Positions 44,700-56,019 of a DNA stretch of 64,000 bases are shown in pieces. Every line of letters begins with the position of its first letter. Positions within the stretch are counted from its first letter, which is position 1. Position numbers and translations under genes: made by a program. The notes beneath the pieces were generated by a model, which saw only the letters and a list, made by a program, of their open reading frames with translations, searched no databases and was not told the DNA's origin. Origin of the DNA: Apricaphanius iberus (lineage: Eukaryota; Chordata; Actinopteri; Cyprinodontiformes; Aphaniidae); NCBI GenBank assembly GCA_028564705.1, contig JAPXFQ010000379.1:278168-342167 (forward strand). The letters run 5' to 3'.

Positions 44700-45030
44700 A
44701 ATCAATATAAAGAAAAATTTTAAGAAAAATTCAGGGTAACTGATTAACTGTTATACTAATAAATAGATTAAAATGAAACATGTTTGGATAGGTTTCTGGC
44801 TGTTGGAAAGTTATATTCTAGAGAAATAGCCAATAAATTTTAAGTGAACATTGCATTAAATCTCTTAGTGTGGATTGTTGTTCAGACAAGCCATGTAAGC
44901 CAATTTAATCAACTATTTATCATCCCACTCCTAAATTTGTATTTAAATGAGTAGATAAAAAAGATTAAATGTGTTTAGGGTTCATCTGCAATATCCCCAT
45001 ACAGTCACTTTAGAAAAGAAATATTGAAAA
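44700..45030. other. AT-rich interval, nothing recognised
   Basis: No domain-bearing frame or repeat end is visible between the hAT fragment and the L2 LINE. Confidence 0.4.
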
Positions 45031-46421
45031 TACATTTTTGGAAGCTCAACAAACAGACCTCATGCTCCTAAATCAATCACTTCATCTGGATGGCATTAAA
45101 TTGGCCTCTGGTAATAATGTAAAGAACCTCTGTGTAATTTTTGACCAAGAAATGACATTTAAATCCCATATTAAACAGGTTTCTAAGATTTCTTTCTTTC
45201 ACCTCCAGAATGTTGCTAAAATCAGAAACATCCTGTCCAGGAGTGATGCAGAGAAACTAGTCCATGCATTTTGTCGGGGTTGAAAACTTTTACTCTTTAC
45301 TATTTTTGCTGGATAAACTCCGTCTTCAATCAGGAACTGCTATTTGCTGATTTTTAGAGGACCCGACGTTCCTCAGCGAGATCTTTGAAGAGCCTTTACC
45401 CAGAACAGAGAGAGGAAACAACACAAACAACAGAATTCTGTTTGAGGCGACACACCTGAATCAGGTGGAGCCAGACCGAAGTCTGACTAAATTCTTGACA
45501 GGGGAGCACTCTTTTATTGAAGCACAAAACAAAAGTATTCATAGTTGAACACACCCCGTATTTTTTCACAGTTTAGACTCAGTGAGCTGTCTTTCCACAT
45601 ACACATGAATGGTCAGCAGAAGAATCCTAGTTTTCCCATACTCTACTTCTCCAACACCTTGACCACTCCGCTTCGTCTTTGAGTTATCTTTCTCCTCCTT
45701 TCACTCCCTCTTTTGCTTCAAAACCAAGTTTAATAAACTCAGCTTTGTTCTCCCAGATAACCACCTGCCAGGCCAACTTACAGACACTGAGTTTTCCCAC
45801 GATCACAGATTCACAAAATTCTAATTGAGTATATGACCCTTACATATGTATATGTTCTTACTACTTCACTATACACAAAAACGTTTACCCAAATATATGT
45901 AAAGCATATAAAAGTATTAATATTCTTCAATTTGTTACTTCAAGGCCGGACTACTGTAATTCCTTATTATCAGGAAGTCCACAAAATGCAATTAAAAGCC
46001 TTCAGTTCTGATGAATATTAAAAAGAGAGATCACATTTCTCCTGTTTTGGCTTCTCTCCATTGGCTCCCTGTTAAATCTAGAATAGAGTTTAAGAACCTC
46101 CTCCTTACGTATGAAGCCCTTAATAATCATCTCCATCGTACATCAGAGATCTGATTGTTCCATATGTTCCTAACAAAGTACGTCGTTCTCAGAATGGAGG
46201 TCTACTGGTAGTTCCTAGGATTTCTAACAGTAGAATGGGAGGAAGATCTTTTAGTTACCAGGCTCCTCTCCTGTGGAACCAGCTCCCAGTTTTAGTCCAT
46301 GAGGCAGATACTCTGTCTGTTTTCAAGACTAGGCTTAAAACCTTCCTTTTTGACAAAGCTTATGGTTAGAGTGGCTTAGGCTATCCTTAGCTATTTTTGT
46401 AATTATGCCGCTATAGGTTTA
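45031..46421 (+). pseudogene. L2-type LINE (left portion of a nested stack)
   Basis: From 45062 it reads LNQSLHLDGIKLASGNNVKN, LCVIFDQEMTFKSHIKQVSK and ILSRSDAEKLVHAF, nearly the same as 29.7-29.9 kb. It is cut at 45271 by a solo LTR and resumes at 45930 (ATTTGTTACTTCAAGGCCGG). It continues through C-terminal RT sequence to the TTA at 46419-46421, where a Harbinger element begins. Its 3' UTR resumes at 55405 and ends near 56010. It is 5'-truncated, with stops and a small deletion near 46008. Confidence 0.88.
45272..45929 (-). mobile_element. Solo LTR, 658 bp, with exact ATTT target duplication
   Basis: It starts TGTCGGGGTTG and ends ATATTCTTCA, flanked by ATTT at 45268-45271 and 45930-45933. 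Deleting the block and one ATTT gives GCATTTGTTAC, exactly the LINE sequence at 29890. An AATAAA reads on the minus strand (CTTCAATAAAAGAG, near 45510), suggesting minus orientation. TG...CA ends plus a 4-bp duplication fit retrovirus-like LTRs reduced by LTR-LTR recombination. Confidence 0.85.
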
Positions 46422-46540
46422 TGCTGCGTTCAGACCAAGGGCTTTGTCAGCGTCAGGCAAAGCTCACAAAGCATCTAATTTGACGTTTCTATGTTGAAGC
46501 TTGCAAAGTCTGCCACTTCTGAGCAAAAAAGAGCGCATGG

Positions 46541-46768
46541 GTGGGGCTTCTTAAGTTGTCAGACATTCTAAACTATATTGAGAGAGTGGCTTGGCTTTAT
46601 TTGCTAAATAAAGCTAGACAACGTCGACTTCGGCAACATCAGCACCGTTTGTGGATACACCCTATTCTATGGATGCGTTCTGAGTTTGGGGAGTTTAACC
46701 ATTTGTTCCAGGAGCCTCGTATGGATGAGGTTCGCTTTCAGCGGTACTTCCGTCTGTCCCGTGCCTAG
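46541..46768 (+). pseudogene. Harbinger transposase N-terminal remnant, split by the LINE
   Basis: The frame reads RRLRQHQHRLWIHPILWMRS, then EFGEFNHLFQEPRMDEVRFQ and RYFRLSRA, followed by TAG (CAG in the usual family). It resumes right of the LINE at 54966 with FDDLLGRIGARIAYQDTNYR and VRLSICLR, ending at a GTAAGT splice donor (55067). This is the N-terminal helical region of HARBI1-like transposases. The DDE domain is missing. After the donor come only ~330 bp to the terminal inverted repeat. Confidence 0.8.
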
Positions 46769-46836
46769 TTTTTTTTTTAATTTTTAAATTTTATTTTATT
46801 TTATTCTTTTTTAACGTGTCCTGTCTAGCAGTATGC

Positions 46837-46859
46837 TACTCAGAATTGGTGTCTGAGTA
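46837..46859 (-). promoter_or_regulatory. Terminal 3' hairpin of the full-length LINE
   Basis: The same perfect 8-bp stem and 7-nt loop as at 19696-19718. It is conserved although the two copies differ by large deletions elsewhere. Confidence 0.6.
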
Positions 46860-47289
46860 CCAAGTACAAGCCCAACAGTTTTACTTTCCCAAGCAGAGTA
46901 TTACAGCTTCGCTGTAGTACGCCACTTGATGTATATGTATGAAAAATCTTTATTAGTGATTACTGTGGGTTCAATTTCCTGACGTCATGGACATTAAACT
47001 GAGACAAGAAGGGAGAAAGGAAGAAGGTGAAGAAAAGAAACCGGACCAGCAGAGGTGCGAACCGACGACACAAGACAGGGAGGCAAACAAAGAACACAAG
47101 AAAACATCCCAGTCCTCCACCTCTGCCGGACGGCAGAGAAACAGTAATACAAAACAAAAACAACAAACTGTACAGAATCAAACCAATAGTTCGGATCTAG
47201 TAGAATAAACTAAGAATTACACATTCACTACACACAAGCATTGATTAATGAACATAATACAAATGTTTCTGGTAAGCTCCTGTGAACAA

Positions 47290-49972
47290 CTAACTAATGA
47301 TGATAACCTCAGCTTAAGATATGTTCGTCCTCACCAATGTCCCCACACCTATGTGTGTGCGAGCATGCAGGTCGGAATAAGGTTTCCCCATGCAAGTGAT
47401 TGATAGCTGGTGTAAGGAACCGTCAATCCGTCTTACAGGAATCGACACAGATATGGAGGAGGCAAGAGATGTATGCATCCAGGGTCCCACAGAGTACAGA
47501 GGCCACAGGCGGATCAGCGCAGGGTCGATCACCCGACAAGAGAGGAACGGATGGAAGCCCCAGGGGAACACCCACCAGCCGCAATGCTGGGGCCCAAGAG
47601 ATCGCAGTGACGAGCCATTCGACGAGATCTTCCAGCTCCCGGGTCCAGATCCCGCCCCACGTAGGGCGCCAAGACCAGGGGCCCAGCCAATGCCGGACAG
47701 CCCCACCAGGCGAACAGACCGGCCAGCAGAAGTCCTGGAACCGGCAGGAGGACTGGGCGCCAGGCACGGTCCCCACCAATCCACCGGGCGGCACCAACCT
47801 GTTCTACAACCCCGGCACCCCCAGAAGAGGTGCCCCAGTCAATCCAAGGAGGACGTCGGCCTGAAATAGCGGCCGCCCGACACACCAGACCACCAAGGAC
47901 CCGCCCGACATGCACCAGGACCGAGCCGGGCCGCAACCGGGACCCCCGGCCCCAGGCATCGAGAGCCATCATCAACCAGCGGGCAGGAGATACCATCGGG
48001 GAGTGACGGGGAGGGAAGAAGATGCATCAGGCCAGAGAGCAGCCAAACACCCAACCTGACAGGTAGACATAGACAGACAGAGACACTCATACGTACCCTC
48101 CCTCTCATGCGTACACATTCTTACAAATACAGGACATACGAAAAAATTACACCATACTCCATACTCCCAGGCCCAGGGACAGATGCCCCAATAGAGAACC
48201 CTGCCCCTGCACCCAGGAGACAGACCCCTTTGCCCACCAGGACGGGGACAGGCAGACCGCCAAGGCCCCCACACCGGCAAGAGCAGCCCACCAGCCCACC
48301 AGCCCAGGACCCCGACCAGACGGCGTGTTCTATCCGGGCTCCGACCCCTGATGGTCCAACGAACACGGTGTGGAAAGACCCCCCAGCCTCTTTCCCCCAG
48401 CTCAATGTGGTGTTGTTGCGTGTTGTTCTAATGTGCACTTAAAACAGAGGGGGGGGACATGCCGGGTACCCCCATCTCCCCCCCCGGGCCCTCAGTGTCT
48501 AGATGCGTTTAACCAGTGGGTGCCGGCACCACAGGCGAGGCCCCCACAACGGGGGGGCCTCGCCTGTGGCGCCACACCGCCAGGTCCCTACATGTGCGTT
48601 CCATGTAAATGTTGCAAGTGTAAGTGTCTAAGTTGCTCAATAAAATCGGGACCCAGGCCGCCACCGGGTAGCGAAGACGGAAGCTCCATCCCGCACCCCA
48701 GTGACGTGCCCACGTCCCAAGGCCTTGTGAATGGTAGAATGAAGGAGCAGGTGGACAGAGGCATGGGGATGGGGAGAAAATAACTGGGGTGACCATTGCC
48801 AACCCCAGGGAGCCAGCTCCCCTGCTGACTCCAATAGGCACCCCCGTTCGGCCCGATCCACCAGGGGTGGGAGGCCCCAGCACGTCAAGTCGGGGCCCAC
48901 GGCAGCGGCACCCCCGAGCCCCATGGGGGCCCCGGCAATCCACCAGCCCCCATGCCAGGGGCATACCTAAATCCTTCCCAACATTCACACTGCTAACAAA
49001 ACACATGTCACTAGACACCCAGGTTGAGTTTAGCCCCCCCTCCCCCTCAACGCCCTCCCCCCTCCCGTCCCAAGCGCACCCCGTTAAAAAGAGCGCCTGT
49101 GCTAGATGGTAAAAAGCCTCCCCGCCAATAAGAGACGCCCCAGGCACCGCCAGCGTCCGAGGGCCCCCGCGCCGAGGCCGGAACCCGGCGCACCACCGAC
49201 TCGGGTACCCCGGACATGCCGCGCCAGGCCCGTGAGCAGACCGAAGTCCCGGGCGGCCAATCCCCAGGCCGACATCCTCCAGCCTTGCTACTACCGCCCG
49301 ATGGCCGGGTGGCAACAGAACCCAGCACCTCCACCCACCAGCCCACACCCCACCAACCGGTCAGTCACCGTGGAGGCCGACCAACACCGGCCAGAGGCCC
49401 CCACCTCAGCACCCCCGCGAGGGCTAAGACCAAGACCCAGGAGCCATGTCCAGTGTCAATATAGCCGATCGGGCCCGGAGACGCCGGCCACCCGCCGACG
49501 CCTCTCGCCGACGCCCGGACGCGGCAAGCGGCCACCGGGGAGCAAGCGACAAGAACCAGCCCGGGGAGATGGAAAGGGCAGCAGCGCCCGCCAACCACCG
49601 GCCGACCACAGCCCCCCCCCAGCCGGCACCGACGGCAGCGGCCCCCCCCGGCCAAGCCCCAGCCAGGGCCCCAGCCGGGGGGCACGCCGCCCCAGAACCC
49701 CGAGCCCCAGGCCCAGCCCAGACCCCCCCAGAGCAGCACAGCACCAGGCCAGTAACCCGTGTCCGCCAGCACGACCCCTCTAAGGCGCCGCATGCAGCCA
49801 CTAGGAGTCACCACACAAAGCCCCCAAAGTCCCACCCCAGGCGAGGGTCACGGCACCTACCGCCGAACCGCAAGCGGACCCACCCCCAAGGACCTCCCCG
49901 CAGTCACCACCAACCCTTAAGCTCCACATCGGCAACCGTGTCCCACAGAACGGAATCAAGGGCCCGACCCCA
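47290..49972 (-). other. GC-rich 3' region of the L1-type LINE
   Basis: Between the ORF2 stop and the AT-richer terminal segment lies ~2.7 kb of sequence much richer in G and C than anything else in the window. It has G-runs on the LINE strand. The portion from about 49410 onward is shared with 16994-19250. Open frames of up to ~280 codons (48509-49348) and overlapping frames on the opposite strand arise from the base composition. I recognise no domain in any of them. Confidence 0.7.
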
Positions 49973-52900
49973 CTAGGTGATGGAACTGATCAAGGGTGAC
50001 CAGAAAGATTGATCAGATGTGGAGGCAGATGCCGTTTCTAGACCAATGTAATCCAGAAGGAGATCTCTATATTGATTAATATTCAGAGTATTTTTATTTT
50101 TCCAGTTCAAGAGGATATTTTTCTTAGCGATGCATAAGGCGATGTAAAATAATTGCATAGACTTTGTATCCATGGTAACTTCATCTACATTTCCCAGCAA
50201 GCAAACTGTGGGAGCAGGTGTGATATTACATTTCAGACACTTTGATAGATCTTCACATATCTGGTACCAATATTTCTTAACAGGTGGGCAGAACCAAAGA
50301 GCATGAATATAATTGTCTGGTAGATTGCTTGTACATTGTAAACAGGTATCAGACGGCGTATAACCCATCTTGAACATCCGTTGCCCTGTATAATGCACTC
50401 TATGAAGGATTTTATATTGTATTAATCGTAGATTAGGATTTTTAAGAAATTTAAAGGTTCTTAATGAAATTTGAGACCAGCTTTTCCTGTAATTTGTAAA
50501 TCAACTGTATTGAGCCTAAATTTATTTTTTATAATTGATTTAATTTGTTGGTATTCTAAGAATTTATTCTTGTTAATTCCGAATTGTGTAACCAATGTAT
50601 TAAAGGGGATAAAGTCTGTTCCATCAAATATATGCTCCAGGTATTCAATTCCTTTACAACTCCAGCCTGGAAAGTTGATCATGCATTTTTTTTGTAAGAT
50701 ATCCGGGTTATTCCAGATGGGTGTACGCCTGCATGGGACTAGTGAGGTCTTTGTCATTTTAAGAAATTCCCACCAAGCTGTCAGAGAGGAGCTGATATTA
50801 ATACTTTTAAAACATTCATTTTGTTTTATAATTGAGCTAACAAAAGGTAGATCTGAAAGTTTTATCTTATTGCATAGTGTCTGTTCTACATCTACCCAGC
50901 ACTCATCGATATAACTGTGTTTTACCCATCTTGATGTGTATTGGAGTCTGTTGGCTAAGAAATAATGACGAAAGTTTGGTAGGTCTAGACTTCCTTTATC
51001 TTGGACTTCTGTAGTGTTTTTAAGCTGATACGTGGGGGTTTATCTTTCCAAAGAAATTTAGAAACAGAAGAGTCCAGAGATCTAAACCAATCAGGTGATG
51101 GTTTGCTTGGGATCATTGAGAATAAATAATTGATTCTAGGCAAAACCATCATTTTTATTGTAGCTACCCTTCCAATAACTGATATTGGAAGGGATTTCCA
51201 TCTTGCCAGATCATCTTCCACTTTTTTTAAAAGTGGGACGTAGTTCAGCTTAGATAAGTCTGCCAGTCTTGGTGAGATATGGATACCTAGATATGTAATA
51301 TTTCCGGACCGGAGCTGCAAAGCAACAGAACTCTGGTAAGAACATTTGATTGGAAGGACTGTAGATTTTAACCAATTTATGGAATAGTCTGAAACTCTTG
51401 AGTAAGATTTTATTAACTCAATTACCTGATACAAGGAAGTTTGTGAATGCTGTAGAAAAAGTAGTACATCATCTGCGTATAAACTGATTTTATGTTCTAT
51501 TTTGTTGCATTGTATACCTTTAACATTATTATTTTGCCTGATTGCTGCTGCTAATGGTTCAATAAAAATAGCAAAGAGGAATGGAGAAAGTGGACATCCC
51601 TGCCTGGTACCTCTCTGAAGAAAGAACCTTGATGATGTTTGATTATTGGTCCTAATATATGCTGTTGGTGAGCTGTATAATATTTTTAACCAGTTTACAA
51701 AATAATTACTGAATCCGAATTTATTTAAGGCTGCAAATAAAAATTTCCAGTTAACTCTATCAAATGCTTTTTCTGCATCTAAAGATAGTATATTGGTTTG
51801 GACGTTTTTACAGTGGGAATAATCTATTAAATCTATTAATCTACGTGAATTTGTTGAAGAGAGGCTACCTTTTATAAAACCTGTTTGATCAGGGTGGATT
51901 ATTAGAGGTGTTATTTTCTCTATCCTTCTTGCAAGAGCTATGCAAATGATTTTCAGATCCACATTGATAAGAGAAATGGGACGATAACTGGTAGGAGACA
52001 TAGGGTCTTTTCCTGGTTTTAATAGAAGATTGATGTAGGCAGAATTCATGTTTGGTGGTATTCGACCATTTTCCTTTGTTTCCTGCAACATTTTGTAAAA
52101 TGTTGGTGCCAGAATATTCCAGAATTCTTTATAGAACTCTACTGGAAATCCATCTGGACCTGGAGCTTTATTATCAGGCATGGATTGGAGGGCCTCCTGG
52201 AGTTCAGACACTGTTAGCGGTGAATCCAGGGCCTTTGCTTGACTGTCTGAAAGTTTAGGAAGAGTTATTTTATCCAGAAATTGTACAATATCATTATTTG
52301 AAGGGTTTATCTCTGGTGTGTATAACGTCTCATAATATTCTTTGAAAGTGTTGTTTATTTTTTCAGGGTCATATATTATATTCCCAATTTTGTCTTTGAT
52401 TGCAGATATAGTTGTTTTTTCTTTATTTATTTTTAATTGATTAGCTAAGAAGCTACCTGATTTATTACTATGTTCAAAGTTTTCTATTCTAAGTCTTTGG
52501 ATTAAGAACTGCGTCCTTTTATTAATAATTTCATTTAACTCTAATTTTGCTTTCCTTATTTTACTTAAGCTCTCTTTATCCAGGGAAGGTTCTAATGATT
52601 TAACAGTTTCTTCTAATTCCTGAACATGTTTATTTTCTGTTCTCTTTTTATTTGATGAGAATGAAATTATTTTAGCTCTAATCACAGCTTTCCCTGCTTC
52701 CCATAGAGTGGATGGCGACATACCAGGGAGATCATTAAATTCCATGTATGAAGCCCATTCTTTTTCAATATATTTAATAAATTCTTTATCCTTAAGTAAC
52801 GATGTATTAAATCTCCAATTTTTTATATTGAAGGGTTGCAATTTTATTTGCTAAATTTAAAGAAACAGGAGCGTGATCGCTGATCACTATAGGATGTATC

Positions 52901-53562
52901 TCAGTGTCTGAAATGTCATTCAACAGTGAGCTGCTGACTAACAAATAGTCCAATCTAGAATAAGAATAATGTACGTTTGAGTAAAAAGTGTATTTTCTGT
53001 CGTTGGGATGAAGCGATCGCCATGCATCGCAGAGTCCATAATCGCTCATGTACTGTTTAACTATATCTATGGATTGCCATCTGCGCTGAGTCCCTGCTGT
53101 ACTGAGCCTGTCTATTTCTTCATTTAGTCCAAAGTTGAAATCTCCCCCAAGAACAAGTGAGCAATCCATATGATTAGCCAGAACCGAGAAGAAAGTATGA
53201 AAGAATGAGGGGTCGTCAACATTTGGACCATATATACTAACTATACATAACTTTTGGTTATTTATAAATAGTTTTAATATTATAAATCTACCTTCTGGAT
53301 CTGTAGCTGTGTCTATTACTTTAAAATTAGTATTTTTATTTATTAATATTGCTACTCCTCGTTGTCTAGAGTTATAGCATGAAGAAAATATATTAGGATA
53401 CTCTGGTGTTTTTAAATCATTAGCTGTTGAACTTGATTTATGAGTCTCCTGTAGTAAGATGACATCTGCCTTCAATCTTGTAAGATGGTTGAAAATCTTA
53501 ATCGTTTTATCTCTGGAGCTAGCGCCGCGAATATTCCATGTCATAAATTTTACAGGATTCAT
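49973..53562 (-). pseudogene. L1-type LINE ORF2: endonuclease-reverse transcriptase
   Basis: The endonuclease frame (53562-52807, start MNPVKFMTWNIRG) has LLQETH, SIYGPN, GGDFNF, YSRLDYLL and ISDHAPV, the expected APE-type catalytic motifs. After a frame change near 52840 the RT frame (to 50985) has PGPDGFPVEFYKEF, YRPISLINVDLK, LDAEKAFDRVNW, RGTRQGCPLSPFLF and YADDVLLFL, so the catalytic aspartates are present. A second frame change near 50985 leads to the C-terminal region (50757-50461, then 50398-49973) with CLQCTSNLPDNYIHALWFC, a Cys/His motif typical of L1 C-termini. Total span is ~1195 codons. It copies LINE RNA at nicked target DNA. The frame breaks imply this copy cannot make the whole protein. 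Confidence 0.88.
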
Positions 53563-53972
53563 AGAGCTAAGATAAACCTTAGATATGTACTATCGCCAAG
53601 GATGAATATAGGTGTAATTTTGGTTTGTCCATGGGGTTGCCAGATTGAAAAAAACCAGAAGCAGAGATAAAGCGAGGCAAATAATGCACCATACAGGTGT
53701 GTACAGAATGAAAGTATGATGGAAAAACATGAATATGCCATGATAAAAGTCTGTGTGTGTGTGAGAGAAAAAGGAAAAAAGGTGATAAAGAGATTTGGTG
53801 GTACAAATGTGAGAAAGAAAATAGAGAGAAAGAAAAAAAAAAGAAAAAGCAATCTAGTGCACTTCCTGCCCCTACCCACATTTACAAACAAAAACAGCCT
53901 GCTGAGCTGTGCTTTTTTTTAAACTATAGTTGTCTGATAAAGCTAATTCTGTCTTGGTTCTGTTAAATATGA

Positions 53973-54752
53973 CTAATAAAGCCAAGGAGTAACCTGAGGG
54001 TCCCTAAACAGCTGACCGTTAACATACAGTTTATCCACACTAACCGTAGCCCTACTGCCCTCACTAATATGTTTTTTTCTAATTGGAAATAACACGCGTC
54101 TTCTGTCCAGGATTTCTTTCGGAAATTGATCATTAACGCTGTAATTCGTCCCCCGTAGCTCTCTCCCGCGTCCTTTGTGTTTCTTACCTCCGAATCGGTG
54201 TACCCGATGGAAGGTTATGTTTTTAACCGTGTCGTCTGGCAGTTTCAGCTGGTGTTGAATGAACTTTCGCACGGCTACTTCAGCATCTTCCTCAGCCTGC
54301 TCTGGTATCCCCGAAAAAACAAGATTGTCCCTCATTGATCGGGCCTGGATGTCTAGAATAGACTCCTTGAAGCTTTTGTTTTCTCCCGACAGCTGCTTCA
54401 TCCCTTCGGTGAGTTTCTTAACATCTTCTTTTAGTGTTTGGTTTTCTGTAACTAGCGAAGCTACTTGTTGTTGGCTGAACTCCAGCGATTCCCTCAGAGC
54501 CTGAAATTCTTTATGAAGAACCTCAACCAGCGCGAGACGGGCGTCCAGGCTGGTTAGCTTCTTGTCTATTGAGTCCAGGATGTCGCCGTAGCTTCTATCT
54601 GGCGAGTCGGTGGATGTGCTAGCCTCGGAACGAGTGCGCTTCTGCGACGTTGTGCTCGTTGTTGTATCCGAAGCAGGTTTCCGTGACTTACCCATAACGA
54701 TGTTATCAAAGCACTCGTCTAGGTAGCACTCCAACAAATCCAATGTTTCCAC
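53973..54752 (-). CDS. L1-type LINE ORF1 protein
   Basis: An uninterrupted 259-codon frame. Residues ~20-55 are Ser/Thr/Lys-rich. Residues ~60-135 form a heptad-like coiled coil (LDSIDKKLTSLDARLALVEV, VASLVTENQTLKEDVKKLTE). Then RDNLVFSGIPE (about 142) opens an RRM-like RNA-binding domain, with RKFIQHQLKLPDD and ITFHRVHRFG further on. This is the layout of L1 ORF1p: trimerising coiled coil plus RRM that binds LINE RNA. The end is somewhat short of a typical C-terminal domain. A second possible start is Met20 (54695). It lies 411 nt upstream of ORF2 in a different reading block. Confidence 0.85.
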   Translation of the reverse strand: METLDLLECYLDECFDNIVMGKSRKPASDTTTSTTSQKRTRSEASTSTDSPDRSYGDILDSIDKKLTSLDARLALVEVLHKEFQALRESLEFSQQQVASLVTENQTLKEDVKKLTEGMKQLSGENKSFKESILDIQARSMRDNLVFSGIPEQAEEDAEVAVRKFIQHQLKLPDDTVKNITFHRVHRFGGKKHKGRGRELRGTNYSVNDQFPKEILDRRRVLFPIRKKHISEGSRATVSVDKLYVNGQLFRDPQVTPWLY

Positions 54753-54871
54753 GTCCAGGTTGTTTAGAGGGAGAAAAAAAAAAGTAACTTGATGGTTAGT
54801 TTAGAAGCTGCGTTTGGTTCAAAATGATTTTCTTATTTTACCTGACTTTGATTGTATACTTTACCACATAA

Positions 54872-54905
54872 CCGCCATGTTCACCTATGCACAGCTCTCG
54901 CGAGA
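54872..54905 (-). promoter_or_regulatory. Internal promoter motifs of the LINE: TCTCGCGAGA and a YY1-like site
   Basis: Within the 209-nt 5' UTR, TCTCGCGAGA (54896-54905) is the exact palindromic core-promoter element of TATA-less vertebrate promoters. Just downstream on the LINE strand, AACATGGCGG (54881-54872) fits the YY1 consensus AAnATGGCGG. Human L1 also places a YY1 site near its start. The regulatory role is inferred from motif identity and position. Confidence 0.55.
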
Positions 54906-55404
54906 ACTCAGCAGCTCATCTCCCTCCGTCTGTTAGCATATTATTAGCCCGGGGTGTTGCTCTAGTTTGACGACCTCCTGGGCCGCATTGGAGCTCGAAT
55001 CGCCTACCAGGACACCAACTACAGGTGCTCTTTTCCTCTCGAAGTGCGCCTGTCAATCTGTCTTCGGTAAGTGTTATTCTTCTAAACTTAAATGTAGGTT
55101 TTTCCAGCTCCCGCTACATTCAAAATACGTGCAGTGATATCACTAAAATTAACCCTCTGACTGGTTAACGTGGCGCTTCAGGGCCGTCAGCGCCGTCATA
55201 ACTTCAACTAGGTGAACTTCTGCGTTGCTGGCTTTATGAGCTTTGAAGCATGAAAAGCAGGAAAAGCTAGAAAAGTTGACGTAGCCAAAGCTCACAAAGC
55301 GCCGCAGAGACCGTGACGCTCCTCCAACGGCCTCCACTATAGACTTTACATGTAATCTTGACGTTGTTGACGCTGACAAAGCCTTTGGTCTGAATGCAGC
55401 ATTA

Positions 55405-56010
55405 GACTGTTGGAGGACAGACAGACTACTTTTCTTCTCTCTTCTACTTTTCTCTTCTACTACTCTCCAGATATATTTTTTCTGCTGTTATTGCGATTGT
55501 TAACCCAGTTTTCTCTCTGTATTTTTCTCCCCATAAAAGCTCCACCCGGTCTGGTATCCTGCTCAGCTATAAAGTCTCCTGCTGGATGGGGAACATCGGT
55601 CCAGATGATGCTCAAAGTTACCGAGCATCCTCCATGCTGTCTCTTCTCTTTCTTCTCAGACCCCAAGACGGTTGTGGCAGATGACCGCTTGTACTGAGCC
55701 AGGTTCTGGTTCTGGTTCTGCCGGAGGTTTCTTCATGTTAAAGGTGAGTTTTTCCTCTCCACTATCGCTACATGCTTGCTCAGTATGAGGGATTGCTGAG
55801 GAATTGCTGTAGTTGGAGTCTGCATGATCCAGGCACAACCTCACGTTGATGACTCATCGCAATCTACTGGGATTCTTTACATAGAAAACTTTTAACTGAT
55901 TGAAATGTTTCTAAAATTGTATTGCAATGACTTTTGTTGTAAAGTGCCTTGAGATGACATTTGTTGTGAATTGGCGCTATTTAAATGAAAGTGAATTGAA
56001 TTGAAAAAAG
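55405..56010 (+). mobile_element. L2-type LINE 3' UTR (right portion of the nested stack)
   Basis: It resumes from 46421 after removal of the Harbinger element: GACTGTTGGAGGACAGAC, then CCAAGACGGTTGTGGCAG, GCTTGCTCAGTATGAGGG and TTGTAAAGTGCCTTGAGATG. The GAATTGAATTGAA tail ends near 56007. It lines up with 4231-4985 and 30600-31125. Confidence 0.88.
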
Positions 56011-56019
56011 TATAAACCT

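Larger units (their letters stand above)
46772..54961 (-). mobile_element. Nearly full-length L1-type LINE, 8.19 kb
   Basis: Read on the minus strand: 5' UTR (54961-54753), ORF1 (54752-53973), 410-nt spacer, ORF2 (53562-49973), ~3-kb GC-rich 3' region (49972 to about 47290), AT-richer end with AATAAA (near 46951), terminal hairpin and A-rich tail (46772-46812). The target repeat CTAGTTT is at 46765-46771 and 54962-54968. The Harbinger transposase reads across the site once the LINE is removed. Retained promoter motifs suggest the 5' end is near complete. Only a few frame breaks are visible, so it is a fairly young but probably inactive copy. Confidence 0.9.
46422..55401 (+). mobile_element. 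PIF/Harbinger element, internally deleted, holding an L1-type LINE
   Basis: TTA at 46419-46421 and 55402-55404 flanks inverted ends TGCTGCGTTCAGACCAA and, inward from the right, TGCTGCATTCAGACCAA. They continue GGCTTTGTCAGCGTCA-like for about 32 bp. Three-base TWA duplications are typical of PIF/Harbinger. The element is split by the LINE at 46772-54961. Without the LINE it is about 0.8 kb and encodes only the start of a transposase, so the catalytic part was lost. Confidence 0.9.

Noticed and set aside
53716..53966. Lys-rich plus-strand frames
   Set aside because: They lie antisense to the spacer between ORF1 and ORF2 of the LINE and reflect an A-rich tract.
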